A stretch of DNA of 32,439 bases from Bacteriovoracaceae bacterium UBA4573 (GCA_002387735.1 DGKJ01000065.1:1-32439), one strand, 5' to 3'. Shown: positions 1-8,874, counted from the first letter of the stretch. Made by a program: numbers and translations. Notes: generated by a model from the letters alone, not told the origin.

Positions 1-3000
1 GACGTATGTAGCCCAAGCAGCAAATTCTGGAGCACGTACAACACCGGCACAGCCTCGATTACCATAGACGGAACAAATTACAGTTACTTTTACTCTAAAA
101 AAGATACTCCTAAACGAGGCACATACTCCGTGGGCGAGTTCTGCAAACAGATTGGCGCCGAGTACAAGGCAATCGCCGACGAAATCAATGAAATCGTAGG
201 TTCTTATTCGGTACTTTCTACTCCGATAGGAAAAAATCGGGCGTATTTTGAGCTGACGCAAAAATTGGTCGACGCGAACTTAGAAATTCCTAAAAACATC
301 AAAAATTTTGAACACGGAAACGACTGGAACGATCCTGCAAAGTGGGTGTGTGGGGTTTCATTTAACCACCCCGAAACTGGCGAAAAAGTAAGCACCCCTG
401 TTTACTCACGGTCGGGCGATTTTATTTATGAAAAAAGTACCTGCGCACAGTCGGTCCCACAAGACATCTTAGACGAAATTCGAGCACTCAACCTTCCGAA
501 CCTAAAATACCACGCGTTGGGGATCGACTATAATTCGCGAAAGTATAGAGACAATCCAGAAAACAAGAGCCCAAGCTGTATGACCCGCGCAAAGAACTCG
601 TTCAATACGAAGTCCGAACAATTAGCGCTCGCTAAGGCAGCCTCTGAAATTGTCACGGTAAATAAAACTAAAGTACTGAGTGGAATCGAAGACGAGATTT
701 TAAGGGTTGCGTGTGGAAAAGAAAAAGTAGTTGCGTCTAGGAATCTTTCTGGACCTAACGACCCCCTGCGCCCTAACGAAAAGCTGGTCGCAGTCGACGC
801 CGTCACCACCAACACTCGCAACTACAAGAGAAACAAGTCCTATCGGGCAGACCTTATTGCCCGCACGATAGATGACTCCGAAAAAACAGGGATCAGAGAC
901 GAAGTATTATTACGCCCCGAACTCATGTCGGCATTTCTAAACTGTAAACGGCGCCCATTTGAGCGTTTGTACACCCTCTCTGGATTAGATGTCGAATCGG
1001 CCAAGAACCTGTCTCAAAAAATGAGTTGCGATGGAAGGGACAAGTATCGAGATTACGCCTGCGTTCTAAAATCCAACATTGTAGACCCGGCGATAGCGGA
1101 TAAGGATATTAGAAAAGCCGCTCGGGCGAAACTCCTAGCCGATCTTGGACAGGCGCTTTCCTTTGTTGAAGCGGTGACTGCTCCCGTACTCGTACCTATG
1201 GGATTAGCTTCTGCCGGCGCCAAGGGCGGTGCTCGGCTTGTCGGGAAGACCGCAGCAATTGGAATGGGTGTAGGCGGCACTTTAGGCGCTGGCCTGGGCA
1301 AAGCGATGTCTCACCTCACCGAAACCACTCCGGAGGATGCTGCCGCCCTCGAGGGCGAAAATCGCAAACTCCGTGCACTGGTCTCACGAGGGCTAGCGCA
1401 AGAGTCTGAACTTCTTTCAAGTAACGTGGCGCTCGCAGAGATAAAGAACCAAGACCCTGTCGTAAACGGGCTGATTACGGGTGTTATCGGAGGCCTAATA
1501 GAAGCCGATATCATCAACAATACCGTTGTCAAAAATTTAGATGACATTGCGCAGGATTCGTTGAAAGCAGAAGCTCGATCGTTGGAAAAGAACGCTCGAA
1601 GGGCAGCAAAAAACCTGCCTAAAGCTCGTGTCGTAAAATATAAGACCAAGACAGCCACTTTACCTCAGAGCATTCTCGGTGGCATCGGCATGCAGTATAA
1701 AGACCTCGTTGTCGTGCTTGCGCAGGCGCATGGAAAAGGTAGAGCTGCGCGTAATGCAAAAAAAGCTCTCCGCGCTCTGAAACCGCTGGTTGACGAAAAA
1801 ATTGCAACAGCGCTCGGAGTCAGTGTTAGAAATATTAGTACGAATATTTTGTCAGTCGAAGAGCGCATCGCAATGGCGCTCGACCCCGTGTTTGATGGCC
1901 TCACCGGACAGCAGCGACTCCGTGCGTTCACGGACCCAACACTTGGAAATCTTTCACTCGTAGATCGTGTGAAAAAAATCAAAGGTGAGCTTCCGAATGA
2001 TAAGACTCGTGCAAGCTCAATTGCAAGCATCGCGGACTCTCAAAACGACAGCATCACAAAAGAAATGATGTACAGCCAAATCTACGAGGACCTTGAAGAG
2101 TCAGCTGATGGAAAATGGATGGGCGTCGCAGCGCTTGAAGAGAAACTCCGAAGCCAAAAAACAGGGGACTCTGCAGGTAGGACGTTTATCGGAGATAGCA
2201 GCGTCAAAGGCTCCCATTCGGTCGAAATAAAGTCCATCGTGACTGACAACGGAAAAGTTACGAAGGTTCTTTACGACGCCGACTTGTTTTCCCCTGGATC
2301 GGACCTCGTAGAAGTTGATCTTGCCACGCTGGCAAAACGACTCGATGTAACGATCGACGAACTCCAGTCTGTTCCGGTCGAAACGCTCTATCTGATTCAA
2401 CGCTCACTTGATGAAAAGGTTATCGACTCAAAACGCCTGGCCGAAGTTAACAAACTACTTAAGAAAGCACATAAAAACGGAGACTCTAGCGTTGTGACTG
2501 CCGGAAAACGCACTGTTAAAAACACTGCACGCCGCGCAGATGACACATCAGAAGCAGTCGAAGACGCCGCCGTCGGAGCCGTGGATACTCGCAGAAATTC
2601 GCCGGCGGACCAACCGAATGGTTCTGGTTCAGCAAACGAAAATGAAGTTTTGACGCAACTAGAATCAGAACGCAATGCGCACGCAGAGGCTAAACTTACA
2701 ACATCTGCCCAAGACTTCATCAAGAATGAATTAAGATTTCAAAAGGAACGAGATCTCAACGTCACCTACGCATTCACTGATGTCAGCGGACGAGTTCAGG
2801 AAATTTTTCTACGCGACGTTAGTTTTGATTCTAATAAAGGACTTCTAATCGAAGGCTCTTACAAAGCTAGTCGCAAGAAATTTAAATTCGACCTCAATAA
2901 AGACGTTGAAACTATCACTAAATACTACGGATTCGGAAATAGCGACGATGTCCGTAATCTCACGATACCGGAAATTCTGAATCTCAACGAACTCATGACC

Positions 3001-3486
3001 AACGGCAAGCTCACGGCCACCGACATTGGTCGGTTGAAGAATGAGCCATCGTTGGCGTCGGATTTGTTGCACTCTCGCTTCAAGAGCCAAACGATTTCTG
3101 AGCGTATCAAATCACTCGACGCCGAAACTCAAAACGTCGACACGTTGATTACAAGCGTTGATTCTGGGAATAGCCGCCACGTGGATTACATCGACGAAGA
3201 CCTCAACACCCAAACCGCGCGCATCACCAAGGCTTCGAAAAGCGATGGAACCCTTGAAGTTCAGGTTCGCAACGCCGACGGTAAAGTGGTCGCTGAAAAA
3301 GTCAACCTCGACGACCTTTCCAAGCAGTTTGGCGTTTCTCGCAAAGAGCTTGAAGCCCTACCGCCTGGCGATCTGGTTGCGATTCACCGCGCGCGCAAAG
3401 CACTGGGCGACGACGATATGAAACCGCTCGTGAAGAAATACATCAAAGACCGCGCAAAAGGAAAAGTGGCTTGCCCTAGCAAGTAA
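1..3486 (+). CDS. Large repeat-containing protein of unknown function, 5' end outside the window
   Basis: The reading frame is open from base 1, so the true start lies upstream. A GTG at 130 is an internal possibility, but the 43 codons before it have no stop. About 1,161 residues are visible. No known family is recognised. Codons near 1150-1320 encode a Gly/Ala-rich, fairly hydrophobic stretch followed by charged helical sequence rich in Lys, Arg and Ala. The C-terminal third (about 2218-3453) contains three related modules: a beta-like stretch, then V-[DN]-L-x2-L-[AS]-K and E-L-x3-P-x4-L-x2-I-x-R. The protein ends in VACPSK. The next two genes on the same strand are large exported proteins with a similar module layout, so the three probably act together. 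Any surface or export role is inference, because the N-terminus is not visible. Confidence 0.85.
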   Translation, partial: DVCSPSSKFWSTYNTGTASITIDGTNYSYFYSKKDTPKRGTYSVGEFCKQIGAEYKAIADEINEIVGSYSVLSTPIGKNRAYFELTQKLVDANLEIPKNIKNFEHGNDWNDPAKWVCGVSFNHPETGEKVSTPVYSRSGDFIYEKSTCAQSVPQDILDEIRALNLPNLKYHALGIDYNSRKYRDNPENKSPSCMTRAKNSFNTKSEQLALAKAASEIVTVNKTKVLSGIEDEILRVACGKEKVVASRNLSGPNDPLRPNEKLVAVDAVTTNTRNYKRNKSYRADLIARTIDDSEKTGIRDEVLLRPELMSAFLNCKRRPFERLYTLSGLDVESAKNLSQKMSCDGRDKYRDYACVLKSNIVDPAIADKDIRKAARAKLLADLGQALSFVEAVTAPVLVPMGLASAGAKGGARLVGKTAAIGMGVGGTLGAGLGKAMSHLTETTPEDAAALEGENRKLRALVSRGLAQESELLSSNVALAEIKNQDPVVNGLITGVIGGLIEADIINNTVVKNLDDIAQDSLKAEARSLEKNARRAAKNLPKARVVKYKTKTATLPQSILGGIGMQYKDLVVVLAQAHGKGRAARNAKKALRALKPLVDEKIATALGVSVRNISTNILSVEERIAMALDPVFDGLTGQQRLRAFTDPTLGNLSLVDRVKKIKGELPNDKTRASSIASIADSQNDSITKEMMYSQIYEDLEESADGKWMGVAALEEKLRSQKTGDSAGRTFIGDSSVKGSHSVEIKSIVTDNGKVTKVLYDADLFSPGSDLVEVDLATLAKRLDVTIDELQSVPVETLYLIQRSLDEKVIDSKRLAEVNKLLKKAHKNGDSSVVTAGKRTVKNTARRADDTSEAVEDAAVGAVDTRRNSPADQPNGSGSANENEVLTQLESERNAHAEAKLTTSAQDFIKNELRFQKERDLNVTYAFTDVSGRVQEIFLRDVSFDSNKGLLIEGSYKASRKKFKFDLNKDVETITKYYGFGNSDDVRNLTIPEILNLNELMTNGKLTATDIGRLKNEPSLASDLLHSRFKSQTISERIKSLDAETQNVDTLITSVDSGNSRHVDYIDEDLNTQTARITKASKSDGTLEVQVRNADGKVVAEKVNLDDLSKQFGVSRKELEALPPGDLVAIHRARKALGDDDMKPLVKKYIKDRAKGKVACPSK
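2218..2478 (+). repeat. C-terminal module A of the first large protein
   Basis: The encoded segment has a beta-like part with the pattern NGKVTKVLYDAD, then VEVDLATLAKRLDV, then a helix ending LYLIQRSLDE. It aligns well with module C (3178-3453) at V-[DN]-L-x2-L-[AS]-K, at E-L-x3-P and at L-x2-I-x-R. The relationship is visible in the protein only, so the duplication is old. Confidence 0.6.
2760..3066 (+). repeat. C-terminal module B of the first large protein (divergent)
   Basis: This is the most divergent of the three modules. It starts with a beta-like stretch (VTYAFTDVSGRVQEIFLRDV) and continues with FDLNKDVETITKYYGFGN and LTIPEILNLNELMTNGKL. The order of elements matches modules A and C, but few residues are identical. 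Profile comparison would be needed to confirm it. Confidence 0.35.
3178..3453 (+). repeat. C-terminal module C of the first large protein
   Basis: This segment encodes ARITKASKSDGTLEVQVRN, then KVNLDDLSKQFGVSRKELEA, then PPGDLVAIHRARKAL. It pairs with module A. Its beta part (a turn containing DG or NG, then an alternating strand) resembles the repeats in the two following genes. Confidence 0.6.
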
Positions 3487-3508
3487 GTCGTTTTCCAAGC
3501 CCCAGCCG

Positions 3509-3525
3509 ACGAGCACGGAGCTCGT
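3509..3525 (+). other. Short inverted repeat between the first two large genes
   Basis: ACGAGC and GCTCGT form a 6-base stem with a 5-base loop, 23 bases after the first stop codon. No T-run follows, so it is not a typical intrinsic terminator. It may be a processing or stability hairpin, or chance. Confidence 0.25.
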
Positions 3526-3573
3526 GGTACCGCAGGACGTTCACCCTTTAAGCATGACGCTCCCGGAAATTCC

Positions 3574-3579
3574 GGAGGT
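3574..3579 (+). promoter_or_regulatory. Ribosome binding site that fixes a TTG start
   Basis: GGAGGT lies 6 bases before the TTG at 3586. That codon leads directly into a signal-peptide-like sequence, which supports TTG over any later ATG. Confidence 0.75.
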
Positions 3580-3585
3580 TGCCCT

Positions 3586-6500
3586 TTGAAGTTCGAATGG
3601 CCAAAACCGTATTTTCTCTACCTCGCTTTAACGCAGTGCGTATTATTGTGTGCATCGGCACGAGGTTCTACCGGAACTTGCGACGAACTCGTTCAGGTCA
3701 TCGCCAAGGCACGAAAAATAGTCATTCCGCCCAAGGGCCCGGCTCCAGCGCCTGTCACCGCCAGTGTAGCCAAGACCGCAACCACGACCATCGATCCGCC
3801 CAGCAACGCGGTAGAAATTTCGTTTAAATACATTGCGCCTAACGGAAAACTCTTCACCCACCGCATGGTAGGCAAGGTGACCGAAGTTAAAACGAACGCA
3901 ACCGGGCACGTCGAGAGCATTTCGGTTAAAGGCACCGTCAAAGCGCAAACTGCCGACGGCCGCTGGTTTGTGTTCGATGATCAATCGAACGTGACTCAGG
4001 TTTTCAAACTCGACGAAATTACTGACTTCCGCAATTTCTACAATCGCGCCAATCAAGACGCGGTTGAAGATCTTCTTAAAAACCTCGGAACTCGTTTTGA
4101 AAAAGCCGGCACCATCAATGTGCTGGAAAACGGCCAGACAAAACAAATCAATGGTAAGGTGGTAGGAGCCACCCGCAATGCCGACGGTAAAATAACCAAA
4201 ATTCGGCTGCGCTATTCCGCCAATGAAAACATCGTCGAATCAGAATTTGATTTAGCTGCCATTGAGTCGATGGACTTTAAACCAAAATCTCAGTGGTACC
4301 TTGATCTTCCTAGAGCCGAACAGAATCAACCTAAAGTCCCTCGAGCTCCCGCGGTCGCCGTGGCCCGGGTGGCAGCAAATGGCGTCACCGCCAAAACCGC
4401 TAACCTAAAAGACCCCGCGCTGGAACTACCGTCCAACGCAGTTGAACTTTCCTTTAAGTACACAGCGCCGAATGGCACAAAAGACGTACAAAAAATCACC
4501 GGGCGCGTCGTCGGATTTACTCGTGATGGTTCCGGTGAAATCGAAAGTGTAACCGTTCAGGGCCGCGTGCAAGCCCAGGCAGCCAATGGTCGTTGGTTTG
4601 TATTTGATGATCAAACAAACGTCACCCAGGTGTTTAAACGTGAAGAGATCACGGATTTTCGCAATTTCTATGACCGCGCCACTCAAGACGCGATCGATGA
4701 TTTGCTTAAACTCACGGGCACGCAGTACGAAAAAGCCGGCTTTTTCGAAATACTAGAAAACGGAATCACCAAACGAATTAACGGAAAAGTAGTGGGCGTG
4801 GTGCGCAATGAACTCGGCAAAATCACTAAAGTTCGCGTGCGAACGCTTTTAGACCCGAGCGTTCGGAGTGTCGATAGCGCTAAAGTTGGTACAATTGAAA
4901 TCGCTTTATCCGACATTCAAAAAATTGACTTCAAACCAAGGTCTCGCTGGTACCATACTGCGCAAAGCGGCGGAGGCGACAAATCTGGCGGTATCATTGT
5001 AGAAGATCGAACTAATTCTCCGGGATCAGAGGTTCCCAATAGAAACTCCGATTCGGTGCCACCAAACGACACGGAACAACCGGCACCCGCAGCCGAAAAT
5101 GTCGTACAAATTCCTCTACGTGAACCTACCCGTCGCTGGCCCGACCCACCGCCCGGTTTTCCGCGTGGTTCTACCAAAGATGGCACCGTTGATGGCGGAA
5201 TCGCCGGCGGCCAAAGCGGCGATGGTGGAGGCAAACCAAAAAATAAACCCGACGTCGAAAACGAAGGTCTCCGTGGTGATCGCAACGACGTCGCCAACGA
5301 AAAAAACACCGAACCAGCGGTGAGCGAGGCCAACGAAGCGCCCCAGCCCCCTGAAAAGTCACCCAATCGCGAATACGCCCGTTCCGGTCGTGAAGAACCG
5401 TTCGAAACTGACCGAGAACTGGCGAACGAAGAAAAACCTGTGACTAAGCCGTTCGATACAAACCGGCTTCCTTTAAAGCCAACAAGATTACCATCGAATG
5501 CTGTTAGTAATCCGGTTGCATTTGCCGACACAAATCCGCACATTTCGGTAGACGAAATCAATTCAGCCAATCGAGCTAATTCAGTGCTCGACGCACTGCC
5601 AGCAGCACCAGATTCGATCGTCGTACGCATTGACGACAGCGGTGAAATCGTACTTCCCGTGCTTCGCGACCTTGAAGAGCGCCCCGACGTGGCCGACGTT
5701 CCACTGACCGTTGTAACTCACGAACCACAAGCGCCACTTGTACTGAGCCCCAATGTAAACGTGCCGAAGGACTTACCTCCTCCACTCCCGCTGCGAACGC
5801 CAAAAGTACGAAATCAAATTCCTGAAGACCTCGACAAGCGTTTTAGCGAGCCGGCGGATTCATACCTTAGAAGAATTTTTCCAAAGGCTAACTCTACCAA
5901 AAAATCCTTTGAAACCCCTCTCAAGAGCGTCGACAAACAGGAAGACATTGTAAAAGATTTGCGCAAGCTACTTCCCGCCTTAATGGGTAAGAAAATTTCG
6001 AAAAAACTGCTGCAAAAAGTAAACGTTCAGCTCTTGCGTCGCGGGGATATTACAGATTTCTACGCAATCGTTGCGCCGGATGAGTTGCTTAGCGATCCCG
6101 CCTGGCCAAAGGATCTCGAAGTTTTGCGAGTTATCAGAAACATCGCACCAGAAAATAAATCTGGAGCCGCAAGAAAAGTTGCCCAAAAAGCCGCTCAGGG
6201 ACTAAAACTACGAGAACTGTTGTTGGCGGAATTAGCAGGTCACTCGGAGTTCGGAATCAACATGACGCCGGTCCATTCCAACGAAGCCTTGTTGGCAAAA
6301 GGCTGGAGCTACTCTCCGATTTTTCGTGGTCGTTCGCTGCAGGCCGTGCGAGAAGGCAAAACTCACTTTACCCCGACCCGGACCGAACAGGCCCAACTCG
6401 ACGTGGCGAGTGGACAACTGCGATTAGCGATCAACCACTTTCGTAAGTACTCGCGCGAGTACTTCAAAGCAAAAATGAACGGGGCGGGCCTGATTAAACA

Positions 6501-6729
6501 TATCGGAGAAAAACCTACTGATGTAACCGGATGGAATCTTCCGATTACGCCAAATTTAAAAATTGTCGAAATCACTGAGGCCGAAGCACTCGCTATTCTC
6601 CGCGACCCGTCTAATCCCGCAGCTCATTGGACGCTTCCTCTAACTTCGGAAATTAAACTCAGTGTCGACGGTCCGAGTATTAAGAAAAAAGTATACGTGC
6701 AGCTACGCATAGACGACACCGGAATATAA
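3586..6729 (+). CDS. Large exported two-repeat protein of unknown function with a C-terminal domain shared with the next gene
   Basis: This 1,047-residue protein starts at TTG behind a strong GGAGGT. The N-terminus is signal-peptide-like (hydrophobic residues about 9-24, then small residues). Residues 76-238 and 286-456 are tandem copies of one module, each containing RWFVFDDQ[ST]NVTQVFK, EITDFRNFY and QDA[VI]. Each copy has two beta-rich halves of the type G-[KR]-V-V-G-x-x-R, then GKI-T-K. Residues about 460-780 are low-complexity and rich in Pro, Asn, Asp, Glu and Gly, and include the motif RRWPDPPPGFPRGS. Residues about 785-1047 form a folded domain homologous to the end of the next protein (shared TPTxxxQAxL, YF, DVTGW). 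No catalytic family is recognised. The likely location is periplasm or outside the cell, by inference from the signal peptide. Confidence 0.9.
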   Translation: MKFEWPKPYFLYLALTQCVLLCASARGSTGTCDELVQVIAKARKIVIPPKGPAPAPVTASVAKTATTTIDPPSNAVEISFKYIAPNGKLFTHRMVGKVTEVKTNATGHVESISVKGTVKAQTADGRWFVFDDQSNVTQVFKLDEITDFRNFYNRANQDAVEDLLKNLGTRFEKAGTINVLENGQTKQINGKVVGATRNADGKITKIRLRYSANENIVESEFDLAAIESMDFKPKSQWYLDLPRAEQNQPKVPRAPAVAVARVAANGVTAKTANLKDPALELPSNAVELSFKYTAPNGTKDVQKITGRVVGFTRDGSGEIESVTVQGRVQAQAANGRWFVFDDQTNVTQVFKREEITDFRNFYDRATQDAIDDLLKLTGTQYEKAGFFEILENGITKRINGKVVGVVRNELGKITKVRVRTLLDPSVRSVDSAKVGTIEIALSDIQKIDFKPRSRWYHTAQSGGGDKSGGIIVEDRTNSPGSEVPNRNSDSVPPNDTEQPAPAAENVVQIPLREPTRRWPDPPPGFPRGSTKDGTVDGGIAGGQSGDGGGKPKNKPDVENEGLRGDRNDVANEKNTEPAVSEANEAPQPPEKSPNREYARSGREEPFETDRELANEEKPVTKPFDTNRLPLKPTRLPSNAVSNPVAFADTNPHISVDEINSANRANSVLDALPAAPDSIVVRIDDSGEIVLPVLRDLEERPDVADVPLTVVTHEPQAPLVLSPNVNVPKDLPPPLPLRTPKVRNQIPEDLDKRFSEPADSYLRRIFPKANSTKKSFETPLKSVDKQEDIVKDLRKLLPALMGKKISKKLLQKVNVQLLRRGDITDFYAIVAPDELLSDPAWPKDLEVLRVIRNIAPENKSGAARKVAQKAAQGLKLRELLLAELAGHSEFGINMTPVHSNEALLAKGWSYSPIFRGRSLQAVREGKTHFTPTRTEQAQLDVASGQLRLAINHFRKYSREYFKAKMNGAGLIKHIGEKPTDVTGWNLPITPNLKIVEITEAEALAILRDPSNPAAHWTLPLTSEIKLSVDGPSIKKKVYVQLRIDDTGI
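3811..4299 (+). repeat. Repeat module copy 1 (163 residues)
   Basis: First of two protein-level tandem copies. Shared landmarks are PSNAVE just before it, SFKY, GRWFVFDDQ, NVTQVFK, EITDFRNFY, NGKVVG and a final FKP-x-S-x-WY. Many codon third positions differ between copies while the residues agree. Confidence 0.85.
4441..4953 (+). repeat. Repeat module copy 2 (171 residues)
   Basis: Second copy of the module at 3811-4299, with the same landmarks and an insertion of roughly 8 residues near the end (around VRSVDSAK). A third, more divergent copy is encoded in the next gene. Confidence 0.85.
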
Positions 6730-6782
6730 AAAGCTAATAATATCAATATATTAATTCGCTATTAAATGTTGATTAAAACGCT

Positions 6783-6811
6783 TTGATATCAGCCACCCAT
6801 AATGTTATAAG
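6783..6811 (+). promoter_or_regulatory. Predicted sigma-70-type promoter for the third large gene
   Basis: TTGATA (6783-6788) and TATAAG (6806-6811) are separated by exactly 17 bases. The TTG start follows about 50 bases after the -10 box. The surrounding 132-base gap is AT-rich. This suggests the third gene can be transcribed separately from the second. Confidence 0.5.
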
Positions 6812-6861
6812 GTGCCCGCGTTAAACGTTAGTGTTTTTGCGTTTTTTACGGTGGGGATTCC

Positions 6862-8874
6862 TTGAATCTTGGATTGATTAAAATATCTAAATTCGCTTTC
6901 GCGTTCACCGCAGCGGTTTCGCTGTGTGTTGCCACGCAGGCGTTCGCTCACCGCGTTCATGCTGAAACTAGTTGTGTAAAAATTCTTACACCAGAAGTTT
7001 CGGTCGCGGCTCGCCCTCATGCGGAAATTAATCTATCGCACTTTCAAGATCGCGCACGCCTACTCGAACACCCTGTTACAGTTGAATACCGTAACTCGCA
7101 AAATGAATCGGAGTTCATCACTGGCCGAGTGCTAGAAATCGAACAATTAGCCGACGATCGTATCGATACCCTTACCGTTCAGGGGTTTATCCAAAAATGG
7201 GTTCCCACCAAAGACGGCGCACCAATTTTAGAAACCGTAGAAGATGCAGCACGAGGCAAGCGGACCATTTCGAATGCTGATTTGGTAAATGTTAAAACCA
7301 TTTTTAAACGCGCCTCTCAAGATGCTCTTCAGACTTTAGAGTCACTAAATCAGAAAGGTCAGGCCGTAGAGGGTTCGTTGTTGGTTGTGACCGAAGTTCC
7401 AACGGACCTCAACCCGCGCCCCAACCCCAAAAAAATTACCGGCCGGATCGAACGACTGATTCGGGAACCCAATTCAAACCACATTTCAAAGATCGAGTTT
7501 CGTACGAACGACCGAGACGTACTGGAATTTGCGGTGGCTGACGTTGTCGCCATAGATTTCGGCGTTGAAGTAAATTTTAGAGGTACGAGTACGAAGCGCG
7601 CCCCCGAACAGCGGTTCCCCGATCTTCCTAGTTCCTTTCCCCGCGGTTCTAGCCCGCAGTTAGCTGCCCCCGCTATCGAGCGCACCCGCGACACTAGTCC
7701 CGGTCAAATCGCGGCCCCTCAAGTAGCGCCCGTAGTCGAGGCGGAACTTGCCGAGATTGCCAAATTAGCCTCTGAACCCGCATCTCAAGACAGTGCTTCG
7801 CTTGAACCAGTAAGAAAGGTCATTTCTAAATCGCCATACTCGGAACTCGCCCGCTCACCGGTCGATGGCGACTTGATCGAAGGGTTCCTAATTGAAAACG
7901 GCGCGGTGGTTCATAAAGAATTTCAAGTCACGCCAGAATATGTGACGAATTTTCAGGCTCCTATGAACGAATTTCTAGCTCACAGCTTAGGCGCTGAAAA
8001 GGCCGACGAAATCTGGGAACGTAAAACCAGTCTAGTTAGCGATATTGGCGAAATTCAGGCTCTGCTCGTATCGGACCTGGAAAAAATATTCGGCCCTGAC
8101 CCACAGCTAAAAGACATTCGAGTCACTCTTTTAAGCCAAGGCGGAATGCATCACGTTTACGAAATCTCAGTTCCAGATACTATCGCTGCAGATCCAAGAT
8201 TTCCTGGTTGGCGCATTCTCCGCGTACAAAAAGCCATGCGCCACCGCTCGCCCAAAACCCACCCGAATGAAAGTCCGGCATTTCTCGAGCGCGCGAACAA
8301 ACAATTTGCGGACTCTGACAATAATTTTTACTACTCCGTTATCGCACGTGAAATCGGAATAAGTTATTTAGCGGCTTCAAACCTCTGGCGCCTGCCAGTT
8401 CTTAACATTACCAGCGACGAAACGTTTGCCCGTCGCGGTTGGACTGCTACCACCAAGGCGGTGGGTCACTCTGTAAAAACCGCCCTCACTCCAGGAAATG
8501 GAATTTTTGCACCCACACTCATGCAACAGGCGAGACTTTCGAAACTCATACGCCAGGCCACCACACGCGGAAAAGCCTTTGCCACCATGTCTCAACGCTA
8601 TTTTTACTCTAGACTCAAAGGCTCCCACTTATCGAAAATGCTCGATCGTAAACGATACACCGATGTTACCGGTTGGGATGTCCGTATGCCTGATGATCTT
8701 ATCTTGGTGCAACTTTCTAACTTAGAGGCCGGCGTGCTTAGACACCAAAGCAACGACTGGATCGTGCGCCTCAACGTAATTCGCAAAAATGCAGATGGTT
8801 CCGTGATCACCAACCGCGACGGATCACCCGTGGTAGCGCCTGTTTGGTTCAAAGTCATACTGCGCGATTTCTAA
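6862..8874 (+). CDS. Exported single-repeat paralogue of the preceding protein, function unknown
   Basis: This 670-residue protein starts at TTG with a GGGGA just upstream. It has a clear signal peptide ending near AFA-H or VHA-E (residues about 1-35). Residues 72-239 are one copy of the module seen twice in the previous gene (TVQGF, IFKRASQDAL, KITGRI, HISKIEFR, AIDFG). A linker carries RFPDLPSSFPRGS, matching the previous protein. Residues about 395-670 are the shared C-terminal domain. It begins LLSQGGMHHVYEI, followed by WRILRVQKAM, and later has RYTDVTGWD. The first part resembles a glycine-rich loop and lysine strand of a kinase-like fold, but a normal catalytic Asp/Asn and DFG set is not evident, so no activity is assigned. 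The stop overlaps the convergent response regulator gene by 4 bases. Confidence 0.9.
   Translation: MNLGLIKISKFAFAFTAAVSLCVATQAFAHRVHAETSCVKILTPEVSVAARPHAEINLSHFQDRARLLEHPVTVEYRNSQNESEFITGRVLEIEQLADDRIDTLTVQGFIQKWVPTKDGAPILETVEDAARGKRTISNADLVNVKTIFKRASQDALQTLESLNQKGQAVEGSLLVVTEVPTDLNPRPNPKKITGRIERLIREPNSNHISKIEFRTNDRDVLEFAVADVVAIDFGVEVNFRGTSTKRAPEQRFPDLPSSFPRGSSPQLAAPAIERTRDTSPGQIAAPQVAPVVEAELAEIAKLASEPASQDSASLEPVRKVISKSPYSELARSPVDGDLIEGFLIENGAVVHKEFQVTPEYVTNFQAPMNEFLAHSLGAEKADEIWERKTSLVSDIGEIQALLVSDLEKIFGPDPQLKDIRVTLLSQGGMHHVYEISVPDTIAADPRFPGWRILRVQKAMRHRSPKTHPNESPAFLERANKQFADSDNNFYYSVIAREIGISYLAASNLWRLPVLNITSDETFARRGWTATTKAVGHSVKTALTPGNGIFAPTLMQQARLSKLIRQATTRGKAFATMSQRYFYSRLKGSHLSKMLDRKRYTDVTGWDVRMPDDLILVQLSNLEAGVLRHQSNDWIVRLNVIRKNADGSVITNRDGSPVVAPVWFKVILRDF
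7075..7578 (+). repeat. Single divergent copy of the beta-rich repeat module
   Basis: The encoded residues 72-239 follow the order of the two copies in the preceding gene: VEYRN in place of SFKY, then GRVLEIE, IDTLTVQG, IFKRASQDAL, KKITGRIERLIRE, HISKIEFR and VVAIDF. The RWFVFDDQ part is replaced by a longer unrelated stretch. Confidence 0.65.

Noticed and set aside
3643..4146. Minus-strand frame of 167 codons
   Set aside because: Shadow of the first repeat module; no domain or start signal.
4917..5630. Long minus-strand frame of 237 codons opposite the second large gene
   Set aside because: It lies opposite the low-complexity linker of a well-supported gene, gives a Ser/Gly/Pro-biased product with no recognisable domain, and has no supporting context.
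6737..6752. AT-only inverted repeat after the second large gene, considered as a terminator
   Set aside because: Stem of six A/T pairs with no T-run; too weak to call.
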